Positions 1 to 4,253 of a stretch of DNA of 5,406 nucleotides are shown piece by piece (the first letter of the stretch is position 1; every line of letters starts with the position of its first letter). The stretch spans positions 1 to 5,406 of the forward strand of contig CAJAYZ010000804.1 of the NCBI GenBank assembly GCA_903949225.1, read 5' to 3'. This stretch comes from an uncultured Planctomycetaceae bacterium. Lineage in GTDB: Bacteria; Planctomycetota; Planctomycetia; Pirellulales; UBA1268. The position numbers and the translations under genes were made by a program. The notes beneath the pieces are model-generated. The model searched no databases and was not told the origin of the DNA. It saw nothing but the letters and a program-made list of their open reading frames with translations.

Positions 1-195
1 CTCGACCGGGGGACGCTGCGCACCGGCAGCCCGGCCGATGTGACGATCATCGATCCCGGCCTCGACTGGAAAGTCGACGTCAAGTCGTTCCGCTCCAAGA
101 GCATCAACTCGCCGTTCGACGGCTGGACGCTCCGCGGCCGGGCCGTGGCGACGATCGTCGGTGGCCGAGTAAAATACCGTCTCGCCGGCATGTGA
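1..195 (+). CDS. pyrC: Dihydroorotase, C-terminal end (partial, 5' end outside window)
   Basis: Frame 1 is open from the first base to a TGA at 193-195, giving the last 64 residues of a protein. The tail reads GSPADVTIIDPGLDW, then KSFRSKSINSPFDGW and ATIVGGRVKY. This is the typical closing segment of class I dihydroorotase: an ADVTIID strand, a K-S-N-SPF-GW loop, then the V-GG-V-Y strand of the C-terminal beta-sandwich. The enzyme is cytosolic and cyclises N-carbamoyl-L-aspartate to dihydroorotate in de novo pyrimidine synthesis. The metal-binding and catalytic residues lie upstream of the window, so activity cannot be judged. Related amidohydrolases such as hydantoinase or allantoinase share the fold, but the SKSxNSPFxGW block favours dihydroorotase. 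The next gene starts 13 bases after the stop on the same strand, which suggests co-transcription. Confidence 0.88.
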   Translation, partial: LDRGTLRTGSPADVTIIDPGLDWKVDVKSFRSKSINSPFDGWTLRGRAVATIVGGRVKYRLAGM

Positions 196-208
196 CGGGG
201 GCAGAGCG

Positions 209-700
209 ATGTCCTTGACCCTCGTTGACGGCTACAACCTCCTCCACGCCTCGGGCGTGTTCGGGGCCACTCGGGGCGCCCGCGGGCTCGAGTCGTCGCG
301 GACGGCCCTCCTCGACCATGTCGCCGACCTCGTCGGCGAGACGGCGCCGCGCGTGCTCTTCGTCTTCGACGCCGCGAAAGCCCCTGACGGGCTCCCCGGG
401 AAGATCGTCCACCGCGGCATCCGAGTGTGGTTCGCGCGGGAATATCCCGATGCTGACTCGCTCATCGAGGAGATCCTCGAGGAGGAACGCTCCCCCGCGT
501 CGATCACGGTTGTCTCCAACGACCGTCGGCTCCAACTTGCCGCACGGCGCCGGGGCGCCGCGGCGATCTCCTCCGATGCCTGGCTCGCCGACCTGCGGCG
601 TCCCCGGAAGGTGGCCGATCCGGGCGCCGACAAGCCCCCCGAGCCCGGTCCCGGCGAGGTCGAGCACTGGAAGCGGCACTTCGGGCTCGACAGCGAGTAG
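209..700 (+). CDS. YacP-like NYN (PIN-fold) domain protein, putative ribonuclease
   Basis: A 163-residue protein matching the YacP/Rae1-type NYN family. It opens with LTLVDGYNLLHA (Asp7 and Asn10 of the VDGYN motif). It continues with VLFVFDAAKAP (Asp54), an acidic YPDADSLIEEIL segment (Asp81 and Asp83) and ITVVSNDRRLQLAA (Asp105). These acidic residues are those expected for a metal-dependent PIN/NYN nuclease site. The characterised relative, Bacillus Rae1, is a ribosome-associated endoribonuclease, so RNA cleavage is the likely activity; that is transfer from a family member. A Pro/Gly-rich linker (about 134-148) leads to a C-terminal EHWKRHFGLD tag, as in planctomycete homologues. The ATG at 209 is preceded by a G-rich stretch (197-201) rather than a clear GGAGG. 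It is chosen because the NYN motif begins four residues later. The gene follows pyrC by 13 bases and ends before a strong hairpin at 744-776. Confidence 0.85.
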   Translation: MSLTLVDGYNLLHASGVFGATRGARGLESSRTALLDHVADLVGETAPRVLFVFDAAKAPDGLPGKIVHRGIRVWFAREYPDADSLIEEILEEERSPASITVVSNDRRLQLAARRRGAAAISSDAWLADLRRPRKVADPGADKPPEPGPGEVEHWKRHFGLDSE

Positions 701-743
701 CCCGTTCGGCGGGTGGGGCTCACCCATCGCCCCAAAAAGCCGT

Positions 744-776
744 GGGGAGCAGGCCCCTCTTTGGAACCTGCTCCCC
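744..776. terminator. Perfect 10-bp hairpin between convergent genes, likely bidirectional terminator
   Basis: GGGGAGCAGG at 744-753 pairs perfectly with CCTGCTCCCC at 767-776 across a 13-base loop. It lies 43 bases after the NYN stop and 35 bases beyond the stop of the convergent PEP-CTERM gene. On the minus strand the stem is followed, after a few bases, by TTTTT (complement of AAAAA at 734-738), a fair intrinsic-terminator arrangement for the PEP-CTERM transcript. On the plus strand no U-run follows, so termination of the pyrC-NYN transcript there is less certain. Confidence 0.7.
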
Positions 777-811
777 CCGGAAATCCATCACGAGACGTTC
801 AGCGTGGGGCG

Positions 812-1651
812 TCAGGCCACCACACGCCGCCGGCGCTCGAGGAGCCCAAGCGCTCCGCCCACGAGGGCCAGCACCGAGCCCATCCCGGCCGGGTCGATCT
901 CGGGCACGGCCTGGAGGGGCGAGATCTCCACGCTCAGCGGAGTAAAGTTCGCCGTTTTTGAGGTCGATCCGTTCGTCGTGACGATCGCATTCGAACTGAA
1001 TTGACCGGTGGCGAACGCTGTATAGGTGCCGACATAGTTTGCCAGGTACGCCGCCGGAGTCGGGGCGGGTGCCGTGATGGATCCGAATCCGACTCCGGTG
1101 AGCCCTGCGCTGAAGGAGAGATTGTCAATCCAATACGTGGGGTCGGCAGTGAGATAGAGGCCTTGATTGAGGCTCGGGCCGATGCTCGCGTCAGCATCAA
1201 GCTTGGGCGACAACAAATCATCATAGTTGCCGGCCCATCCAATCTGGAGCCTGGAAAATGGTTGGCTTCCCGTCGACAGCGGCACGTACGTTCCGGAGAT
1301 ACCCGTGCCGGAGATTCCCGACCATAGCACGGGCTGCGTGGCTTCTTCTTGGATGTAAGCCGCATTATCGGGATTCAAAGTCACGTTGAGTGGCGGGGGG
1401 AAGTCCCGCACCTGCCAGGTGAAGCTCACCGTGTCGCCCACGGCGTAGCCCATGCCGGCGTTGGCGAACGAAATCGTGCCGGTAACGATGATGTTGATCG
1501 GGACGGCCTTGGCCGGCTCGGAACACACCGCTCCGAGGGTCGCCATCAGGCTGGCCAGGAGGAACGTTCTCCAGGTCGATTTTCGGAGCCCGAACCGCGT
1601 TCGGGCTGCAGGGGAAGCGACCGCGAAGGTCGAAGGGGTCAAATGAGGCAT
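812..1651 (-). CDS. Exported PEP-CTERM sorting-domain protein, function unknown
   Basis: A 279-residue protein built as an exosortase substrate. The N-terminus has a positively charged stretch (RTRFGLRKSTWR, 17-28), a hydrophobic core (TFLLASLMATLGAVC, 29-43) and a likely signal-peptidase site after SEPAKA (44-49). The C-terminus has VPEIDP (249-254), a hydrophobic Gly/Ala/Leu segment (255-271) and a basic RRRR tail (273-276). This is the tripartite PEP-CTERM signal, in the EIDPAGMGSV form frequent in planctomycetes. Exosortase-type processing would release the mature part to the cell surface or matrix. The middle (50-248) is rich in Gly, Ser, Thr and Asn, looks all-beta, has no Cys, and shows no enzyme motif I recognise. 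The ATG at 1651 is supported by an AAGGA ribosome-binding site nine bases upstream. Met36 would cut into the signal peptide. Local base composition is less GC-rich than in its neighbours. No exosortase gene lies in the window. Confidence 0.88.
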   Translation of the reverse strand: MPHLTPSTFAVASPAARTRFGLRKSTWRTFLLASLMATLGAVCSEPAKAVPINIIVTGTISFANAGMGYAVGDTVSFTWQVRDFPPPLNVTLNPDNAAYIQEEATQPVLWSGISGTGISGTYVPLSTGSQPFSRLQIGWAGNYDDLLSPKLDADASIGPSLNQGLYLTADPTYWIDNLSFSAGLTGVGFGSITAPAPTPAAYLANYVGTYTAFATGQFSSNAIVTTNGSTSKTANFTPLSVEISPLQAVPEIDPAGMGSVLALVGGALGLLERRRRVVA

Positions 1652-1660
1652 CGGAAGCGA

Positions 1661-1665
1661 TCCTT
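1661..1665 (-). promoter_or_regulatory. Ribosome-binding site of the PEP-CTERM gene
   Basis: AAGGA on the minus strand, nine bases before the ATG at 1651. It supports the long start, which gives the signal peptide an N-region of about 28 residues, over the internal Met36. Confidence 0.6.
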
Positions 1666-1736
1666 ACTTCAGGGGGGATGGAAGACCAGGGACGGGGAGC
1701 GTGTGGCCCTGCGGTGGGCGTCGACACACGATCTCC

Positions 1737-1750
1737 CTACTGTTAAGTAG
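1737..1750. repeat. 14-base dyad in the PEP-CTERM upstream region
   Basis: CTACT at 1737-1741 and AGTAG at 1746-1750 form a perfect 5-bp inverted repeat with a 4-base centre. It sits 86 bases upstream of the PEP-CTERM start codon and covers TACTTA (minus strand, 1749-1744), a mediocre -10-like hexamer. I saw no good -35 at the right distance. It could be a small operator or simply chance. Confidence 0.3.
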
Positions 1751-1873
1751 CCGCCTTCGGCCTCTTTTCTGACACTGACCGAATCTTTTTTTTGGAAAAT
1801 CCACGCAATTCCGCAAAAAGAAGGGGTGGGGCGGCCAAGACGCGATGCCAGCCCGTCGGCACGAACTGGAAAA

Positions 1874-1918
1874 CCCAGCGGCCTCTTGCTCGAGCAGGCA
1901 CGGGCCGAACCGGCTGGG
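1874..1918 (-). terminator. Possible terminator of the sigma-54 activator gene
   Basis: CCCAG (1874-1878) pairs with CTGGG (1914-1918), CGGCC (1879-1883) with GGCCG (1903-1907), and the perfect palindrome TGCTCGAGCA (1887-1896) forms the inner part. This makes an interrupted stem-loop. Read on the minus strand it ends in CTGGG followed immediately by TTTT (complement of 1870-1873), about 40 bases past the activator stop. The stem is imperfect, with a six-base bulge, so this is a moderate guess. Confidence 0.4.
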
Positions 1919-1932
1919 GAAAAGAGCCCCGC

Positions 1933-1957
1933 GACGCCGGCGGCGGGCCGCGGCGTC
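1933..1957. repeat. GC-rich hairpin overlapping the activator stop codon
   Basis: GACGCCG at 1933-1939 is a perfect reverse complement of CGGCGTC at 1951-1957, with an 11-base G/C loop. Two bases of the stop codon lie in the stem. On the minus strand it is followed after several bases by CTTTT, so it may act in transcript termination or 3'-end stability together with the structure at 1874-1918. Confidence 0.35.
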
Positions 1958-3956
1958 AGCCCTTTTTCGACCAGCGGGTGAGCTTGCGGTCGAGAGTCGA
2001 TCGCTCGATGCCGAGCATCGCCGCCGCCTTCGTCTTGTTGCCGCCGACCGCGGCGAGGGTCGCCATGATGTGGCGGCGTTCGAGTTCTTCGATCGTCTGC
2101 GGCACGAACGTGCTGTGGCGCACACCCGTGCCGCGTCCCGTACCGCGGCCGGTGTCGCCGGCCGGCGCCAGTTGGCTCAGCGCCAGATCGTGCGTGTCGA
2201 TCGTGTCGTGGTTGGAGAGTACGACAGCGCGCTCGATGCAATTGCGCAGCTCGCGGATGTTTCCCGGCCATTGGTAGGCGAGGAGCGATTCGAGGGCCGC
2301 GGGGGTGAAGTCGTGGACTCCCCTCCCGGTCTCGGCGGCAAACCGGGCGAGGAAATGGCGGGCCAACGGCTCGATGTCCTCGCGCCGCCGCCGCAGCGGC
2401 GGCACAATGATCTCCACCACCTTCAAGCGGAAATAGAGATCGCGGCGGAACTCATTGGCCGCCACCGCATCCTCGAGATTGCGATTGGTGGCCGCGACAA
2501 CGCGGACATCGACCTGCACGCGCTGGCTACCGCCGACCCGTTCGAAGGAATGCCCCTCGAGAACGCGGAGAAACTTTGCCTGGATCGTCTGGCTCATCTC
2601 GCCGATCTCGTCGAGAAACAGCGTGCCCCGATGAGCGGCCTCGAACTTCCCCGCCTTCCGTTCGGTGGCGCCGGTAAAGGCGCCCTTCTCGTGCCCGAAC
2701 AGCTCGCTCTCGAGGAGCGTTTCGGTGAGCGCTGCGCAGTTGAGGCAGACAAACGCCGCGCTGCGACGGTCGCTGGCGTCGTGGATCGCCCGGGCGACGA
2801 GTTCCTTGCCCGAGCCACTCTCCCCGCGCACAAGCACCGTTGCCTTCGTCGATGCGACGCGGGCGATCTGGCTAACGATCACCGACAGCGCCGGACTCCC
2901 CCCCACCATCCGCGATTCCTCGCGGAGCCGCTGGCGCAGCCGCTCGTTCTCGTCGGACGTGCTCGCCAGCCGGACGGAGAGCCGCTCCCGCGTCGAGAGA
3001 TTCTCGACGGCGATCCCCAAGGCATCACACACCGCCATCACGAACTCGAGGTCGTCGGGCGTGGCTTGGCGACCACCGGAGGCAAGTTCGACATGGAGAA
3101 CCCCGACCGGCCGACCGCCGACGCGCACCGGCGCCGAGATTGCCGAGGCTGAATCATCGATCCTGCCCCCGCCAGCCGTTCCGGCGCCTAGGCGTCTGGG
3201 GGCACGGCCGACGAGAATCGCCTCGTTGGCGGCAAGGACCGTCGCGACGGCACCGGCGGGGAGCCCCCCTTCGGCGGGCCAGCCCTGAGGCGCAGCCGCG
3301 GCCGGCACAAGCGACGCCACGCCCGTGGGCACGCGCCACTCCGCCGCCGGCCCGGGGGGAGGCAGGAGCACGACGCCGTGAACGGCAGCGGCTCCCTCCA
3401 TCGCGGCTTCGAGGGCCAGCCTGGCCACCTCGGCGACGTCGCTCGCCCGGGCGAGCGCGAAGGCGAGCCGGCAGAGGCTGGCGGCGGCCTTGCCGACGCG
3501 TGGGACGCTGCCGGCCGATTCACCGATGTCTTCGAGAAGCCGGGTCTTGTCGCGGCGGAGCGTGATCGCGTCCGACCATTTCTGCATGTCGCTGGTGACT
3601 TCGGAGGTCTCGGTGGCCTCGTCGGAGAGCCCCGAGACGTCGGACGGAGGGTCCCCCTCGCCAAATACGAGCTGGGTTCCGCCGACCAGGATCATGTCCC
3701 CCGGAACGAGCGGCCGAGCACCGGCGAGTGGCTCGCCTCCCACGATCGTCCCGTTGCGGCTGCCGACATCCCGCACCATCCATCCGGTGGCGACCGGAAT
3801 CACCTCCGCATGGAAGCGGCTCGAACGCTCGTCATGGAGCACGATGCTGTTGGCAGGCCCCCGGCCGATCGTGCATGTCTGCCCCGGGTGAAGGCGGACG
3901 ACAGCGTGGCCGACGGCGGGGTCGAGCACGAGCAGGAAGGCTGGGGGAGTTTCCAT
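1956..3956 (-). CDS. FHA-GAF-sigma-54 interaction (AAA+)-Fis HTH transcription activator
   Basis: A 666-residue bacterial enhancer-binding protein. The FHA domain covers about 4-105, with TIGRG (29-33), SSRFHAEV (45-52) and GSRNGT (65-70), the residues that read phosphothreonine. After an acidic Ser/Thr linker comes a GAF-like domain (about 155-322, ending with APVRVGGRPVGVLHVEL) and a short coiled coil (about 325-348). The AAA+ domain has Walker A GESGSGKE (378-385), the sigma-54-contacting GAFTGA loop (425-430), Walker B TLFLDEIGEM (445-454), AATNRNL (488-494), the FRRDLYFRL arginine segment (503-511) and WPGNIRELRN (563-572). A GRGT-repeat linker leads to a Fis-type HTH (about 619-664, NKTKAAAMLGIERSTLDRKL). 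All key motifs are intact, so it should hydrolyse ATP to open sigma-54 promoters. There is no receiver domain; input probably comes from Ser/Thr phosphorylation and a GAF ligand. The ATG at 3956 is chosen because the FHA strand begins at once and GGAA precedes it by seven bases. An in-frame ATG at 4034 adds 26 residues without a ribosome-binding site. Target genes are unknown. Confidence 0.92.
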   Translation of the reverse strand: METPPAFLLVLDPAVGHAVVRLHPGQTCTIGRGPANSIVLHDERSSRFHAEVIPVATGWMVRDVGSRNGTIVGGEPLAGARPLVPGDMILVGGTQLVFGEGDPPSDVSGLSDEATETSEVTSDMQKWSDAITLRRDKTRLLEDIGESAGSVPRVGKAAASLCRLAFALARASDVAEVARLALEAAMEGAAAVHGVVLLPPPGPAAEWRVPTGVASLVPAAAAPQGWPAEGGLPAGAVATVLAANEAILVGRAPRRLGAGTAGGGRIDDSASAISAPVRVGGRPVGVLHVELASGGRQATPDDLEFVMAVCDALGIAVENLSTRERLSVRLASTSDENERLRQRLREESRMVGGSPALSVIVSQIARVASTKATVLVRGESGSGKELVARAIHDASDRRSAAFVCLNCAALTETLLESELFGHEKGAFTGATERKAGKFEAAHRGTLFLDEIGEMSQTIQAKFLRVLEGHSFERVGGSQRVQVDVRVVAATNRNLEDAVAANEFRRDLYFRLKVVEIIVPPLRRRREDIEPLARHFLARFAAETGRGVHDFTPAALESLLAYQWPGNIRELRNCIERAVVLSNHDTIDTHDLALSQLAPAGDTGRGTGRGTGVRHSTFVPQTIEELERRHIMATLAAVGGNKTKAAAMLGIERSTLDRKLTRWSKKG
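2127..2150 (-). repeat. Two tandem 12-bp units encoding the GRGT linker repeat
   Basis: Within the activator gene, two imperfect 12-base units encode GRGT-GRGT just before the Fis HTH. The pattern fits replication slippage in a flexible linker. It does not disturb the frame. Confidence 0.5.
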
Positions 3957-4033
3957 CGGCCAATTCCGCACACAGGGGGCTAAGGGCGCGGCCGAGCCCA
4001 GGCATTTTTCCACGGCTGCGAGCGGCACTCCCA

Positions 4034-4043
4034 TGATGCATCA
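4034..4043. repeat. Perfect 10-bp palindrome TGATGCATCA
   Basis: TGATGCATCA at 4034-4043 is its own reverse complement. It lies 78 bases upstream of the chosen activator start, on the activator side of the divergent region, where an operator or autoregulatory site could be. A single 10-bp palindrome is weak evidence on its own. Confidence 0.35.
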
Positions 4044-4131
4044 GTTGGTAGGGATTTGCGAGCCGCGGGCGTTTGGGATCGGTTCCCGTCGCGGTGTGGG
4101 ACGAAAAACCGGCCAGAACCCCCGTTTTGCC

Positions 4132-4182
4132 CGCGGCAATCGGGTTTGCAGAAGAAACCCCCATCTGTCTACGATTGCCGCG
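4132..4182. repeat. 11-bp perfect inverted repeat with a nested 6-bp hairpin
   Basis: CGCGGCAATCG (4132-4142) is the exact reverse complement of CGATTGCCGCG (4172-4182), separated by 29 bases; the arm centres are 40 bp apart. Inside, GGGTTT (4142-4147) pairs with AAACCC (4155-4160) around a 7-base loop. No T-run follows on either strand, so it does not look like an intrinsic terminator. The position in a divergent promoter region and the near four-turn spacing fit a dyadic operator. A folded RNA leader or a cruciform is the alternative. Confidence 0.65.
4146..4175 (+). promoter_or_regulatory. Candidate sigma-70-type promoter for the DUF1598 gene
   Basis: TTGCAG (4146-4151) and TACGAT (4170-4175) are separated by 18 bases and match the -35 and -10 consensus at 4 of 6 positions each. 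It would leave a leader of about 70 bases. The -10 hexamer overlaps the right arm of the inverted repeat at 4172-4182. Housekeeping promoters of planctomycetes are poorly defined, so this is tentative. Confidence 0.35.
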
Positions 4183-4211
4183 AATGGCGGGATCACCCCA
4201 TTTGTCAAGCC

Positions 4212-4232
4212 CCCGTGTCTCCCTGTCACGGG
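4212..4232 (+). promoter_or_regulatory. Leader hairpin upstream of the DUF1598 gene
   Basis: CCCGTG (4212-4217) pairs with CACGGG (4227-4232) across a 9-base loop and is followed by TTTCT. It ends 10 bases before the Shine-Dalgarno. The stem and short U-run resemble a weak terminator or attenuator, but six base pairs is marginal. Confidence 0.3.
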
Positions 4233-4242
4233 TTTCTCAGCC

Positions 4243-4247
4243 GGAGG
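4243..4247 (+). promoter_or_regulatory. Strong Shine-Dalgarno (GGAGG) fixing the DUF1598 gene start
   Basis: GGAGG six bases before the ATG at 4254. It favours this start over the in-frame ATG at 4359 (Met36), which has only AGGA ten bases upstream and would give a more conventional short signal peptide. Confidence 0.7.
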
Positions 4248-4253
4248 ACGTCC

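Larger units (their letters stand above)
1652..1955. other. 304-base intergenic region between the PEP-CTERM gene and the sigma-54 activator gene
   Basis: Both flanking genes are on the minus strand, so this stretch holds the end of the activator transcript and the promoter and leader of the PEP-CTERM gene. The half next to the activator is GC-rich and contains two possible stem-loops (1933-1957 and 1874-1918). The middle (about 1780-1830) is markedly AT-rich for this genome, with eight T at 1786-1793, and is the most likely promoter-proximal zone. A small dyad, CTACTGTTAAGTAG, lies at 1737-1750. I found no protein-coding gene here. A minus-strand frame starting with GTG at 1727 has a GGGAG upstream, but it runs out of frame into the PEP-CTERM gene and has no recognisable content. 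Confidence 0.6.
3957..4253. other. 297-base divergent intergenic region (activator gene / DUF1598 gene)
   Basis: The activator gene leaves to the left and the DUF1598 gene to the right, so both promoters must lie here. It contains a 10-bp palindrome (4034-4043), an 11-bp inverted repeat around a sigma-70-like promoter (4132-4182), a leader hairpin (4212-4232) and a strong Shine-Dalgarno (4243-4247). For the activator, no clear -35/-10 pair is visible on the minus strand. If its start were 4034 instead of 3956, the shared region would shrink to 219 bases. No small gene with a credible start is seen. Confidence 0.6.

Noticed and set aside
225..1004. Plus-strand frame overlapping the NYN gene and running into the PEP-CTERM region
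   Set aside because: Shadow of the NYN gene with Ser/Arg/Pro-rich content; it also crosses the strong hairpin at 744-776 and the antisense of the PEP-CTERM gene.
1365..1727. Minus-strand frame starting GTG at 1727 with GGGAG upstream
   Set aside because: It overlaps the PEP-CTERM gene in another frame, has a compositionally biased Arg/Pro-rich product and no recognisable domain; the PEP-CTERM frame is clearly real.
1750..1761. Small hairpin GCCG-CCTT-CGGC followed by CCTCTTTT on the plus strand
   Set aside because: Only four base pairs, and no plus-strand gene ends nearby, so a terminator role is not supported.
1845..3152. Long plus-strand open frame (435 codons) opposite the activator gene
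   Set aside because: It is antisense to an intact, motif-complete AAA+ activator. Long opposite-strand frames are expected in high-GC DNA; the product has no recognisable family features.
4045..4060. Sigma-54-like sequence TTGGTAGGGATTTGC on the plus strand
   Set aside because: The GG and GC are separated by nine bases rather than ten, and sigma-54 promoters tolerate spacing changes poorly; the -24 part also lacks GCAC.
4135..4150. Sigma-54-like CGGCAATCGGGTTTGCA on the plus strand
   Set aside because: Hexamer-like parts are good (GGCA and TTGCA), but the spacing is eleven bases between GG and GC, one too many.
4148..4162. GG-N10-GC on the minus strand in front of the activator gene
   Set aside because: Spacing is right and CTGCA resembles the -12 element, but the -24 element is only a G-run without TGGCAC; too weak to call autoregulation.
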